64,000 nt of DNA from JAAUTS01 sp038250235 (GTDB taxonomy: Bacteria > Verrucomicrobiota > Verrucomicrobiia > Methylacidiphilales > JAAUTS01): assembly GCA_038250235.1 (NCBI GenBank), contig JBBSCO010000006.1, positions 18,983 to 82,982 of the forward strand, in the 5' to 3' direction. Shown in pieces: positions 7,546-16,159 of this stretch. The notes beneath the pieces are model-generated. The model was not told the DNA's origin and searched no databases. It was given only the letters and a program-made list of their open reading frames with translations. Position 1 is the stretch's first letter. Each line of letters starts with the position of its first letter. A program made the position numbers and the translations under genes.

Positions 7546-8196
7546 ATGAAACACATCAAACGTACACGCGGTTTTACCCTTATTGAGCTACTTGTTGTTA
7601 TTACAATTATCGGCCTTCTTGCCGGGTTGGCTGTTCCTGCCATCGGAAAGGCTCTCGACAACGCCAAACAAACCGCCGACGTGGCGAATGCCCGTCAGTT
7701 GGGGATTGTTCTTTTCAGTATCGCCAACGATGAGGGTGGTGTTTATCCGCTTGGACCCCGTGATGCGACGAGCGGCCTAAGACCTACAACAGCGGTTGCT
7801 ACTTCCACCCTGCTTTTCAATGGATTGTTGGCAGACAGAGATTTGAGTGAACCCAAAATTTTGGCTACGAATGGAAAAATTCCATACAAGGGATCCTTGG
7901 CCACACCTACCTTGGCTGCAGCAAACGTAGGCTGGGACATAACTGTTCCGTTGACCACTTCCAGTGAGGCTGGCGTCCCTCTTCTGGCCTCAACCGGTCC
8001 ATTTACTAACACGGGCGGTTTTTCAGCGGTCACTATTCCTGATGTTTCGCCGAGTATTACGAATGTTTGGGGTAACAAAGGTGTGGTGATTTACACTGTG
8101 GGAAATTCTGCTTCCTTTGTGAAAGCCAGAAGCGGCGGTAGAATTGATAGAATCATGGAAACAGTTCCTACCGGTCTTACATTGGCCCGTCCCTAA
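7546..8196 (+). CDS. type II secretion / type IV pilus pseudopilin-like protein
   Basis: The N-terminus is a class III prepilin signal: basic leader MKHIKRTRG, a cleavage point before FTLIELLVV with Glu at position 5 of the mature protein, and a 20-residue hydrophobic helix. The remaining about 180 residues are a soluble domain rich in Gly/Ser/Thr/Ala with no cysteine pairs. Such proteins are very numerous in Verrucomicrobiota and Planctomycetota. They are cut by a prepilin peptidase and held in the inner membrane or built into fibres. The ATG at 7546 is used instead of the upstream TTG because it leaves a leader of normal length. A strong terminator follows, so the gene is monocistronic. Confidence 0.85.
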   Translation: MKHIKRTRGFTLIELLVVITIIGLLAGLAVPAIGKALDNAKQTADVANARQLGIVLFSIANDEGGVYPLGPRDATSGLRPTTAVATSTLLFNGLLADRDLSEPKILATNGKIPYKGSLATPTLAAANVGWDITVPLTTSSEAGVPLLASTGPFTNTGGFSAVTIPDVSPSITNVWGNKGVVIYTVGNSASFVKARSGGRIDRIMETVPTGLTLARP

Positions 8197-8213
8197 CAGA
8201 TTCTCGTAAAATC

Positions 8214-8248
8214 AAAAAAACCGCCTTCTAACGGAAGGCGGTTTTTTT
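8214..8248 (+). terminator. rho-independent terminator after the pseudopilin gene
   Basis: A stem of CCGCCTTC (8221-8228) with GGAAGGCGG (8233-8241) and a four-base loop, flanked by a run of A on the left and seven T on the right. It would work in both directions. Confidence 0.9.
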
Positions 8249-8302
8249 GTGTTTGAAGACAAGTGTTTAATGGGATAACGAGGGCTTTGGCCGGGAGACA
8301 GT

Positions 8303-8539
8303 TCAAAGTAAGCCGGTCATCTTCAGGACTATAAAAAGTCCTACAGCCAGAATGCTAACCCCAAAGGCAATTCCGATGATCATCATCATCTTCTTGTCGT
8401 CGGTGGCATCGTTCTGCGTGACTTGGATATGCTGGGGCTGGGGGATGGAACTTTCATCGGCCAGCCTTCTCTTGGCATCTTCCCACTGCGCGACCATTTC
8501 TGAGTAGGGATAAAAAAGATCCCCCCGACATCGCGCCAT
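8303..8539 (-). pseudogene. truncated copy of the Ser/Thr kinase 3' end
   Basis: The 78-residue frame matches the C-terminus of the kinase encoded at 9711-10799: EDAKRRL, then NDATDDKKMMMIIGIA and the same membrane helix. DNA identity is clearly high but not complete (roughly four in five bases by eye). All kinase catalytic motifs are missing. Similarity fades just upstream of the present start, near 8545. Either it is a broken kinase copy or a duplicated target. With the intact kinase 1.4 kb away it brackets a two-gene nucleotidyltransferase module. Confidence 0.8.
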
Positions 8540-8731
8540 TAGCTAAGATACTTTTGCTGATGGCGATCCTCATCAGAGTTATTGCAGCTTAATTTGAGCC
8601 GTGCCTCATTTATGGATTGTCGAGAATTGTGTATAGATTGAGTTTATTCTAAGTAAGGAGAGAAAAATTCCTCGGTATTTGTTATTTATTCGTTAATTGT
8701 CGTAGGGTCTTATTTAGGATAAACTTCTGCC

Positions 8732-9289
8732 ATGTCGGAAAAGCTCACACGTTCTCAAATTTCAGAGGCCTTTCTGGAACTCAACAGCCACCTCGAAGCC
8801 GCTGGTGCCATGGGGGAGATCAACCTGTTTGGAGGAACCGCGATGATGTTGGTTTTTGACGCACGAGACAGCACACGAGATGTGGATGCAGTTTTTGTAC
8901 CGAAAAAAGTCATTCAGGAGGCCATCATTAAGACAGCACTGAAGCTGAATTTGCCAGTCAACTGGATGAACGACGGTGTGAAAGGTTTTTTGTCCGAATC
9001 CGCCGATATGAGGTTGCTGCCTTTTCCTGAATTCTCCCATTTGCGTTTGCTGGCTCCGAGTCCGGAGTATCTGCTGGCGATGAAGTGCATGGCGGCCCGT
9101 GTGTCTGATTACGAAACAGGTGGGGACCGACATGATGTACTTTTTCTTCTGAAGCATTTGGGCATAGGTGACGGAGCCGAGGTTCTTAAAATCGTGGAAC
9201 ATTATTACGGATCGCAGCCGATTCATGTGAAAACCAGATATTTCATTGAGGAAGTGATGGAAGATTTAAAGAAAGGAGACAGCCCATGA
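8732..9289 (+). CDS. nucleotidyltransferase-fold protein (DUF6036-like), possible toxin
   Basis: A 185-residue protein with a nucleotidyltransferase-like core: INLFGGTAMMLVF, then STRDVDAVFVP (the two-Asp metal-binding pattern), and LLAPSPEYLLAMKCMAARVSDYETGGDRHDVLFLLKHLG, typical of DUF6036 and AbiEii-like proteins in two-gene modules. The stop overlaps the start of the next gene (ATGA). The pair lies between two copies of a kinase 3' end. A toxin-antitoxin or defence role is inferred from fold and arrangement, not shown. The 190 bases before it, after the kinase fragment, are AT-rich and could hold its promoter. Confidence 0.7.
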   Translation: MSEKLTRSQISEAFLELNSHLEAAGAMGEINLFGGTAMMLVFDARDSTRDVDAVFVPKKVIQEAIIKTALKLNLPVNWMNDGVKGFLSESADMRLLPFPEFSHLRLLAPSPEYLLAMKCMAARVSDYETGGDRHDVLFLLKHLGIGDGAEVLKIVEHYYGSQPIHVKTRYFIEEVMEDLKKGDSP

Positions 9290-9654
9290 ATTGTCTGAAA
9301 CAAGTGGCGGAAACCTCCGATTCGGACGAAGCATCGTATGCCCTGCGCAATTTTCTGGATGCCTTTTATGCGGAGCCTCTCGCGGAAGCCATTGCGGAAG
9401 AGCCTCGCTGGACGTCCGCAGTTTTCCAAGACGGAGGGCGGATGGATGCCTATTTGGCTGCAGTAGCAGAACATTTGGCGCGCCGTTACCACCTGCCTCT
9501 TCCCTCATGGACATTTGACAAGCGACGTTCGCTGGAGAAACCTTACTTCAGTGCCAGAACATTCAAACTACAGCGCCTCTTGCTGGCCGACAGTCCGGCA
9601 GCCTTTCGTTCACGAAATTTGTTTGTCAGCGCAGATGCTTTGGCCCGGGCCTGA
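9286..9654 (+). CDS. partner of the nucleotidyltransferase-fold protein
   Basis: A 122-residue protein translated from an ATG that overlaps the previous stop. It is largely helical, with YALRNFLDAFYAEP, then RMDAYLAAVAEHLARRYHLPLPSWTF, and an arginine-rich end (SPAAFRSRNLFVSADALARA). I do not recognise a named family with certainty, but proteins of this size with a central AYLAAVAEHLA-type helix are commonly encoded beside DUF6036 nucleotidyltransferases. An antitoxin role is possible by analogy. The 3' end is about 57 bases from the convergent kinase gene. Confidence 0.6.
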   Translation: MNCLKQVAETSDSDEASYALRNFLDAFYAEPLAEAIAEEPRWTSAVFQDGGRMDAYLAAVAEHLARRYHLPLPSWTFDKRRSLEKPYFSARTFKLQRLLLADSPAAFRSRNLFVSADALARA

Positions 9655-9710
9655 GACTTGAGCGCAATAAAGCAGCTACCTCTTTTCGGCTTTAAAGGGC
9701 GATTTATAAG

Positions 9711-10799
9711 TTAGAAAAACCCAGTCATCTTCAGGACTATAAAAAGTCCCACAGCCAGAATGCTAACCCCAACGGCAATCCCGATGATCATCATCATCTT
9801 CTTGTCGTCGGTGGCATCGTTCCGCATCACTTGGATGTTTTCCTGCTTTGAAATCGAGCTTTTCTCCGAGAGCCTTCTCTTTGCATCTTCCAGTTGTTCG
9901 ACCAGTTCCCCGTAGGATTGAAAACGGTTCTCAGGATAACGGGCCATTGCTTTTTGGATGGCGTAAACCGTTTGATCCGAAACGTAAGGTGCGTAGGTTT
10001 TCAGAGGAAGGGGGCTTGAGGTCAGATGTTTGGCCGCAACCAACTCCGCCGTATTGGCATCAAAAGGTGGGCGGCCGGCGATCGCGTGGTAAAGAGAGAC
10101 GCCGAGTGAATACATGTCGCTACGGAAATCTTCCGGTTTGTATTCCAGTCTTTCGGGGGAGACGTAATAGGGAGTTCCCCAGATTTCACCGCCGGTTTGT
10201 TCGGCGGTTTCACGGGTAACAGCCAAGCCAAAATCCACCACCTTGGGAGTCCGGTCCTGGCCGAAAAGGATGTTGCCGGGTTTGATGTCGCGATGGATCA
10301 GGTTGCCCCGCTGCAGGGCGAAGTTGAGACCGTTGGCCACGGCTATGCCGACATCGAGAACCTCGACTTCCGATAGTTTTTTCTTGCTGAGAATATCGTC
10401 ATCCAAGGTGAGGTGGCCGATGTATTCCATGACCAGGTAATACTGGCCCTCGTGCTCCCCGAAGGCGTAGACATGGACGATATTGGGGTGTGTCAGGGAT
10501 GCCGTGATTTCGACTTCCTTAAGAAAATTGGCGATGTATTTCCTGTCTTCGGATAATTCACGTTTCAGAACTTTGATCGCCACGACACGATCCAGATTCA
10601 TGTCGGTGGCCTGATAGACAGAGCCCATTCCACCTTCGCCAACCATTTTATCAAGACGGTAATGGTCGAACATGCGCCAAGTGGCAAAGGTATGGTTGCA
10701 GGCGGGACAGATGATGGAAGTGCCTACGGGCAAATCCGTGGTATCAATGGCCTGGGTACAAGAGGGGCAACCCAGCGTGTTGGAATGGGGTTCGTTCAA
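9711..10799 (-). CDS. membrane-anchored Hanks-type serine/threonine protein kinase
   Basis: 362 residues with three parts. An N-terminal zinc-ribbon-like module has CPSC (11-14) and CPAC (31-34). The kinase domain has GEGGMGSVYQA, the ATP lysine in VVAIK (K76), HRDIKPGN (HRD 169-171), DFG (189-191) and PYYVSPERL. The tail has a single membrane helix near the C-terminus after DDKKMMM. The kinase faces the cytoplasm and there is almost no outer domain, unlike PASTA kinases. No phosphatase or FHA protein is adjacent. The last ~80 residues are duplicated as a fragment at 8303-8539, which shows that rearrangement has occurred here. Confidence 0.92.
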   Translation of the reverse strand: MNEPHSNTLGCPSCTQAIDTTDLPVGTSIICPACNHTFATWRMFDHYRLDKMVGEGGMGSVYQATDMNLDRVVAIKVLKRELSEDRKYIANFLKEVEITASLTHPNIVHVYAFGEHEGQYYLVMEYIGHLTLDDDILSKKKLSEVEVLDVGIAVANGLNFALQRGNLIHRDIKPGNILFGQDRTPKVVDFGLAVTRETAEQTGGEIWGTPYYVSPERLEYKPEDFRSDMYSLGVSLYHAIAGRPPFDANTAELVAAKHLTSSPLPLKTYAPYVSDQTVYAIQKAMARYPENRFQSYGELVEQLEDAKRRLSEKSSISKQENIQVMRNDATDDKKMMMIIGIAVGVSILAVGLFIVLKMTGFF

Positions 10800-10997
10800 A
10801 ATCGGTGAAATTGTTAAAAGTGACTATTACCATCTTTAATCGACACAAGCAGTGCAACGCAAGTCAAATAGAGTCTACAACAAGCAGGGTGTCAGTTTGC
10901 CTGCTTGTAGCCGGGCTTTCATGAGCTCGGTTCTCGATCCATTCTTCCGGAGCCAGGAGGTCACGGCTGTAACTTCTGATTTAAGCAAACGGCACTA

Positions 10998-11867
10998 TTA
11001 TATCACAACAAAAGGTCTGTCTGCGATTTCAACAATCGTCCCAGGCACGACGTATTGTCTGGCGAGCGTAGCTAAAACAAAGCTTCCTCCCTTGGCGGGA
11101 GAAAGAGCACAGCTTGTGGCTGTTCCGATGATTTTACCTCCGCTGACACAGGGGCAGGGAAGACCGGGTTCAACAGATTCATTGGAATGCAGAAGGCAGA
11201 GTTGCTTGTTCACACGGCCGATACTTTTGATACGGGCGATCACTTCCTGGCCGATGTAACATCCTTTGTTATAACTAAGGCCTCCCAGCCGTTCAAAAGG
11301 CATTTCCGGGGCCAGGTGGGATGAGTCCATGTCCACACCCCAGCGGGGAACAGCGTTTTCAATACGGAGGCATTCCCAGACCGAAGTTCCTGCGCAGGCT
11401 GGGGTGTGGCTGTATCCTGCAGGGATCCAAAGATCCAGGCCGGGTTGACCGAAACGGTTGGAGTGAAACCCAAGCAATTCCGGGACGGATTGAAGTTCCA
11501 AAGGAACAGCTTCTGTTCCGAGGAGATGATAAAGTTTCCAATCTGCGCTGACATCGCTCAACTCCGCGTCGTCTGCGATCAAGTATTTGGAAAGTCGCTT
11601 GAAGAGGGATTCGGCGATGTCCGAATTTGTATCCACGAGTAGATAGTCATTGGTTGCCGAGATGCGAAGGTCTCCTTCCAACTTGCCCTTGATGTTTGTG
11701 ATGGCGCCCCAAGTGCTTTTACCTGGTGAGAGGCGTGTGACATCGCAGGTGCTCTGGCCATTGAGGTAGCGGATCCGGTCGGATCCGGTCAGTTTCCATT
11801 TGGCTTGCCCGGACAGATCGGCTGCCAGAAGGCCTTGTTTGGCTTGGTAATACTTATCTTGGTTCAC
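10998..11867 (-). CDS. ygfZ: folate-binding tRNA-modifying protein YgfZ (GcvT-like)
   Basis: The signature KGCYIGQEVIAR, with its conserved cysteine, identifies the YgfZ/IBA57 group of the GcvT-like folate-binding family. These proteins use tetrahydrofolate and help maintain certain Fe-S enzymes such as the tRNA methylthiotransferase MiaB. Other family blocks are RIRYLNGQSTCDV near the N-terminus and ENAVPRWGVDMD before the signature. The GTG at 11865-11867 is chosen as start because an upstream GTG at 11885 lies inside an inverted-repeat element; the longer form would add six residues. The gene diverges from tadA, with that repeat filling the shared intergenic region. Confidence 0.88.
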   Translation of the reverse strand: MNQDKYYQAKQGLLAADLSGQAKWKLTGSDRIRYLNGQSTCDVTRLSPGKSTWGAITNIKGKLEGDLRISATNDYLLVDTNSDIAESLFKRLSKYLIADDAELSDVSADWKLYHLLGTEAVPLELQSVPELLGFHSNRFGQPGLDLWIPAGYSHTPACAGTSVWECLRIENAVPRWGVDMDSSHLAPEMPFERLGGLSYNKGCYIGQEVIARIKSIGRVNKQLCLLHSNESVEPGLPCPCVSGGKIIGTATSCALSPAKGGSFVLATLARQYVVPGTIVEIADRPFVVI

Positions 11868-11876
11868 GGAACTGAT

Positions 11877-11982
11877 TTTAACCACGAATGGACACTAATA
11901 AACACTAATGTATTGGAAATAAAGAAGGGGAATTCAAACTACCACTAAAATGCGTGTCCATATTGTCCATTCGTGGTTAAAA
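11877..11982. repeat. inverted-repeat element between ygfZ and tadA
   Basis: The left arm TTTTAACCACGAATGGAC starts at 11877 and the exact inverse GTCCATTCGTGGTTAAAA ends at 11982, with about 70 AT-rich bases between. It belongs to the ACCACGAATGGACAC type of dispersed repeat, different from the GCCCGCGAAA family. It occupies the whole divergent promoter region and overlaps the longer possible ygfZ start. Confidence 0.8.
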
Positions 11983-11994
11983 TCTGTTGTCTCT

Positions 11995-12489
11995 ATGGAT
12001 TTTATGACCGATCAGGATGACTTTTTCATGGAACAGGCCCTGCGCCAGGCACGCAAGGCCTATGAGGCGGAAGAGGTGCCGATCGGAGCGGTGATTGTTC
12101 ATGACGGACACATCATTGCCCGTTCGCACAATCAGGTGGAAATGCTGCACGACGGCACGGCCCACGCTGAAATGATTGCATTGACCCAGGCTCAGGAGGC
12201 CATGGGGGATCGGCGATTGAATGAGTGTACGATTTATGTGACCAAGGAACCCTGTCCCATGTGCGCGGGGGCTCTGGTATTGTGCCGGATGGGGCGGGTG
12301 GTCTACGGAGTAAGCGATCCGAAATATGGTGCGGCAGGCGGGGCTATGAATCTACTGCAACTGGAGGGATGGAATCATAGCTGTCAGATTTCGACCGGTG
12401 TTCAAAAAGAACGTTCCTTGGAGCTGCTGCAATCCTTTTTTCAAAAGCAAAGGGAGAAGGTGAAAGACAGAAATATCGGGGAAAATTAA
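11995..12489 (+). CDS. tadA: tRNA-specific adenosine-34 deaminase
   Basis: TadA converts A34 to inosine in the anticodon of tRNA-Arg(ACG). The zinc-dependent deaminase site is complete: HAE at residues 57-59 (TAHAEMIAL) with the proton-shuttle glutamate, and PCPMC with cysteines 87 and 90. VPIGAVIVHDG and the C-terminal YGVSDPKYGAAGG block are also typical. Starting at 11995 gives about 164 residues, the normal size; the earlier ATG at 11950 would run into the inverted repeat. Downstream is a short stretch of ACGCAAAGACGCAAAG-type repeat. Confidence 0.95.
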   Translation: MDFMTDQDDFFMEQALRQARKAYEAEEVPIGAVIVHDGHIIARSHNQVEMLHDGTAHAEMIALTQAQEAMGDRRLNECTIYVTKEPCPMCAGALVLCRMGRVVYGVSDPKYGAAGGAMNLLQLEGWNHSCQISTGVQKERSLELLQSFFQKQREKVKDRNIGEN

Positions 12490-12654
12490 CGCAAAGACGC
12501 AAAGACGCGAAGGTGCAAAGAGAAGAGATTTGGGTGGTTTTAATTTACAGCATGCGGCGATTGGCACGGTTATAAAACATTTCGGAATTTTCCAAAAACT
12601 TGCGCCTTAAACTCTTGGCGTCCCGCTCCGTGCGGGATTGCGTTACTCTGTTTT

Positions 12655-13737
12655 CTACTCCTTGAACATCCCGTAAGCGCGGTAACGGTCGTATCTTTTT
12701 TCCAGAAGCTGGGAGGCTGAAAGTTTTTGCAGAGTTGCCAGTGTTTTCAGAAGTGCTTTTTTGACTGCGTCGGCAGTTTGGTCCCAGTCGTGGTGCGCTC
12801 CTCCCTGGGGTTCCGGCAAAATCTCGTCCACCAGCTTGGTTTCCTTGAGATCCGGGGCAGACATCTTCAGCGCTGCCGCCGCCTGCGGGGCGAAGGCGCG
12901 ATCTTTCCAGAGAACGGCGGCGCAACCTTCTGGAGAGATGACCGAGTAGTAGGCGTTTTCAAGAATCAGAACACGGTCGGCCACTCCGATACCGAGGGCT
13001 CCGCCGCTGCCGCCTTCGCCGATGACCACGGCGATGATGGGAACTTCAAGATTGAACATTTCGCGGATGTTGACGGCAATGGCTTCGGCAATCTGGCGCT
13101 CTTCCGCAGCCACACCGGGATAAGCGCCGGGGGTATCGATGAAGGCGATGATCGGGAGCTGGAACTTGTGGGCCATGCGCATAAGGCGCAGTGCTTTGCG
13201 ATAGCCTTCGGGATGGGCGCAGCCAAAGTTACGCATGAGATTTTCTTTCGTGTTCCGGCCTTTTTGGTGGCCGAGAATCATGACAGGCTGGCCGTCGAGC
13301 GAGGCCAGACCACCAATCAGGGCTTTATCGTTGCCATAGGCGCGGTCACCCTGGAGTTCAATAAAGTCGGTAAAAAGACGTGCAATGTAGTCGAGAGTGT
13401 AGGGACGTTGGGTGTGGCGGACGATTTGAACTCTTTGCCAGGGTGTAAGGTTCTGGTAGATATCCTGGCGGGTTTTTTCGATTTTCCGCGTCAGGTTCTC
13501 CACTTCCGTATCAAAGTCCATTTGGTGCTCATCGGAGTGGTCTTTCAATTCGGCCAGCATCTTTTCCAACTCGACGATGGGTTTTTCAAATTCGAGGGGG
13601 GCGAGAGGTTTCACAGAGCGTTCTTTGGTTTTGGAAGGAGCAGAGGCCACAGTTTGCACTTGTTCGATAATCGGGAGGAGGGGGGGCTCAGGCAAGAAAG
13701 AATTGCGGGAGGGATAAATTTCAACAGTATGGGGCAA
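12655..13737 (-). CDS. accA: acetyl-CoA carboxylase carboxyltransferase subunit alpha
   Basis: With AccD this forms the carboxyltransferase that makes malonyl-CoA for fatty acid synthesis. The domain begins around LEFEKPIVELEKMLAEL and carries QRVQIVRHTQRPYTLDYI, FIELQGDRAYGND, NPEGYRKALRLM-like AHPEGYRKALRLMRMA, IPIIAFIDTPGAYPG and GEGGSGGALGIG. The 360-residue form has about 48 extra Pro/Lys-rich N-terminal residues before the conserved part, starting from TTG at 13737. A start at a GTG about 27 codons later is also possible. accD lies 1.6 kb away on the other strand, so the two subunit genes are not in one operon. Confidence 0.93.
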   Translation of the reverse strand: MPHTVEIYPSRNSFLPEPPLLPIIEQVQTVASAPSKTKERSVKPLAPLEFEKPIVELEKMLAELKDHSDEHQMDFDTEVENLTRKIEKTRQDIYQNLTPWQRVQIVRHTQRPYTLDYIARLFTDFIELQGDRAYGNDKALIGGLASLDGQPVMILGHQKGRNTKENLMRNFGCAHPEGYRKALRLMRMAHKFQLPIIAFIDTPGAYPGVAAEERQIAEAIAVNIREMFNLEVPIIAVVIGEGGSGGALGIGVADRVLILENAYYSVISPEGCAAVLWKDRAFAPQAAAALKMSAPDLKETKLVDEILPEPQGGAHHDWDQTADAVKKALLKTLATLQKLSASQLLEKRYDRYRAYGMFKE

Positions 13738-14615
13738 TGCGCCGTACGTTTATTGGACTGTTTTTATTTTTCGGGGCAATCGTTTTGTTGAGCGCCGTTT
13801 TAACCCCGTGGATCTATTGGGGTTGGGACACTCTTTTTCCAGGTGCAGACCCTTTCCGGCGTGTATTCAACCGTGTTTTGATGATCACAGCCCTTGTCCT
13901 GCTTTGGCCCTTGGCGCGTTTCTGGAGAATCAGAAGTTGGAAGGAAGTGGGTATCGGTGATTTCAGGAAAAAAGGGGGGGATCTTTGGCGTTGGTTTGGC
14001 TGGGGACTGCTCACGGTGTCCGGGCTCTTCGTGCTCCAGATCGTTTGTGGAGAGCGTGCGTGGAAGGGAACCTGGACAGCACTTCGGCTCCTCGAATTTT
14101 TTGCCAGTGCCTGGGGTGTGGGCATTTTGGAAGAGATACTTTTCCGGGGTCTTTTGTTCCTGGCCTTGTTTCAGTTGATACGGGAGCGGGCCTCCGCCGT
14201 TCTGAGGGTGGCCGTGTGTACCTCACTCTTTTTTGCCACGACCCATTATCTGAAGGCGGTAAATCCTGAGGGGGATATCACCTGGCTCAGCGGCTGGATT
14301 TCCTGGGGGAACATGCTGATGGAATTGGGAGACGTTAGAATGTTGGCCTTGCGCTGGGTGAGTCTCCTGTTGGTTGGGCTGGTTCTCTGTGCCTTGGCTT
14401 ACAAGAGACAGACTTTATGGGCCTGCATGGGCCTGCATGCGGGATGGGTTTTCGGATTGAAAGTCCTGAACCATGCGACGGAATGGAAGGGTGGTTCCGG
14501 CAACTGGTGGTTCCAGGCGGATATTCTTTCGGGTTTGTCAGCGGAGTTCATGCTGGGAGGAGTCCTGGCCTTTGTCTTATGGGGAATGAAAAGGGACGGG
14601 CGTTTGAAGGAATGA
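13737..14615 (+). CDS. CPBP family intramembrane protease
   Basis: 292 residues with about seven membrane helices. The CPBP/Abi (Rce1-like) motifs are present: EEILFRG (E132, E133, R137), and the FFATTHYL helix with His170. Proteins of this type cut prenylated or other membrane proteins in eukaryotes; in bacteria most have unknown substrates. The ATG at 13737 shares a base with the divergent accA TTG start, so the promoters must overlap the coding regions. The stop overlaps the start of comF (ATGA), giving an operon CPBP-comF-accD-folC-HAD. Confidence 0.88.
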   Translation: MRRTFIGLFLFFGAIVLLSAVLTPWIYWGWDTLFPGADPFRRVFNRVLMITALVLLWPLARFWRIRSWKEVGIGDFRKKGGDLWRWFGWGLLTVSGLFVLQIVCGERAWKGTWTALRLLEFFASAWGVGILEEILFRGLLFLALFQLIRERASAVLRVAVCTSLFFATTHYLKAVNPEGDITWLSGWISWGNMLMELGDVRMLALRWVSLLLVGLVLCALAYKRQTLWACMGLHAGWVFGLKVLNHATEWKGGSGNWWFQADILSGLSAEFMLGGVLAFVLWGMKRDGRLKE

Positions 14616-15283
14616 ATATCTGGGTCAAGAGTCTGCTTGATCTGGTGTTTCCCCAGGAAGCACTGCCCGGGGATCTGCCCTGCACGGGAGAGCATTTCTG
14701 CCAGCGCTGTGGCGAGTCCTATGAGGGAGACATTGAGGGTATGTTCCGTTGCAGCAATTGCGCCGGGCGGACATGGTATATATCGCGGGCACGGGCTGCC
14801 TACAGGGCGGAGAAAAAGGTCAGAGAGATTCTCCATGAGTTTAAATATCAGAGGCAGTTTCATCATCTGCCCTGCCTGGCGGGCTGGCTACAGGAGGGTT
14901 TCGAGCGTTTTTATCAGCAGGAGCCGGAAGATCGCTGGGATGGATTGGTTCCAGTGCCTTTGTATCCTGTCAGAAGACGCGAACGGGGCTTCAATCAGGC
15001 GGAAGAACTGGCCCGGATGCTTGGAAAAAGCACGGGATTGCCTGTGCTGGATGTGCTGACCCGCATCAAAAAAACCGAGACACAGGCCAGGTTGAGGCGC
15101 AGTGAACGTTTACGCAACCAGTTGAATGCGTTTGATTTAAAGAGTGGATTTGACCTCAGGGGCAAGAGGCTGCTAATTATAGATGATGTTTTCACAACTG
15201 GTGCCACCATCAATGCCTGCGCCCGGATACTTAAAAAGGCAGGGGCTGGCGATCTGGCTGCTCTGACTGTAGCTCGAGGTTAA
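14612..15283 (+). CDS. comF: ComF-family phosphoribosyltransferase-like protein
   Basis: 223 residues with an N-terminal four-cysteine zinc module (C30, C33, C47, C50) and a C-terminal PRTase fold with the PRPP motif LLIIDDVFTTGATINAC. VPVPLYPVRRRERGFNQAE is a classic ComF block. ComF is needed for natural transformation in competent bacteria and is thought to help process incoming single-stranded DNA. Its presence does not prove competence here. The ATG at 14612, overlapping the CPBP stop, is chosen because the conserved region starts there; a longer in-frame extension upstream has no family similarity. Confidence 0.9.
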   Translation: MNIWVKSLLDLVFPQEALPGDLPCTGEHFCQRCGESYEGDIEGMFRCSNCAGRTWYISRARAAYRAEKKVREILHEFKYQRQFHHLPCLAGWLQEGFERFYQQEPEDRWDGLVPVPLYPVRRRERGFNQAEELARMLGKSTGLPVLDVLTRIKKTETQARLRRSERLRNQLNAFDLKSGFDLRGKRLLIIDDVFTTGATINACARILKKAGAGDLAALTVARG

Positions 15284-15292
15284 TCAACTACT

Positions 15293-16144
15293 ATGGCTGT
15301 TTTCCCCAAACCCCAAAATCTAGGTAAAACCCCTAGCCGCACCAAAAAGAAGGAGATGCCGGAAGGTTTATGGACTAAATGTCCTGCCTGTGGGGAGGTG
15401 CTTTTTAACAAGGAGTTGGAAGAAAATCTGATGGTATGCTCGAAATGCAACCATCATATGACCATCAGCGCCTGGAACAGGCTCCTAAGTGTCTGTGACC
15501 CGGACAGTTTTCAGGAACTGGACGCTGATCTGGCCTCCGTTGATATTCTGAAATTTACAGGGGTGACGAGTTATCCCGATCGTCTGAAAAATTATCAAAA
15601 GAAAACAGGACTGACCGATGCGGTGACGTGCGGTTGGGGTGAAATTGAGGGAATCCGTGTATCGCTGGCGGCGATGGATTTCAATTTTCTGGGCGGCAGC
15701 ATGGGATCCGTGGTCGGCGAAAAAATCACACGTGCCATTGAGCGGGGAGTGAAGGAAAAGCGTCCTGTGATTGTCTTTTCTGCTTCCGGAGGAGCCCGTA
15801 TGTATGAGGGCATGTTTAGCCTGATGCAGATGGCCAAAACCAGTGGGGCACTGGCCCGTTTGGCGGAAAAAAGGCAGCCCTTCATATCCGTTCTAACCAA
15901 TCCGACCATGGCAGGAGTCATGGCCAGCTTTGCCACCCTTGGGGATATCATTCTGGCCGAACCCAAAGCCATGATCGGTTTTGCCGGGGCGCGGGTGATC
16001 AAGGAAACAACTCAGCAGGAATTGCCCAAAGGTTTCCAGACGGCGGAATTCTGCGTCGATCATGGTTTGATTGACCACATCGTGGGCCGGAAGGAAATGC
16101 GTCCTACCCTGGCCAGGTTTCTGCGTTACTTCGGCGCAAAATAA
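15293..16144 (+). CDS. accD: acetyl-CoA carboxylase carboxyltransferase subunit beta
   Basis: Partner of AccA. The N-terminal zinc ribbon has cysteines 30, 33, 49 and 52. The carboxyltransferase core shows AMDFNFLGGSMGSVVGEK, VIVFSASGGARMYEG, SVLTNPTMAGVMASFA and GFAGARVIKET. The 283-residue length is normal. It starts 10 bases after comF and is followed 15 bases later by folC, so it belongs to the CPBP-comF-accD-folC operon. The accD-folC order is common in many bacteria. Confidence 0.96.
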   Translation: MAVFPKPQNLGKTPSRTKKKEMPEGLWTKCPACGEVLFNKELEENLMVCSKCNHHMTISAWNRLLSVCDPDSFQELDADLASVDILKFTGVTSYPDRLKNYQKKTGLTDAVTCGWGEIEGIRVSLAAMDFNFLGGSMGSVVGEKITRAIERGVKEKRPVIVFSASGGARMYEGMFSLMQMAKTSGALARLAEKRQPFISVLTNPTMAGVMASFATLGDIILAEPKAMIGFAGARVIKETTQQELPKGFQTAEFCVDHGLIDHIVGRKEMRPTLARFLRYFGAK

Positions 16145-16159
16145 GGCGCGACCAATCCC

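Noticed and set aside
10880..10908. Stem-loop ACAAGCAGG / CCTGCTTGT between the kinase and ygfZ
   Set aside because: No T-run on either side and an 11-base loop, so no terminator; not a known RNA family.
12727..13791. 354-codon plus-strand frame opposite accA
   Set aside because: Antisense shadow of accA; composition reflects the codon pattern of accA, no recognisable domain.
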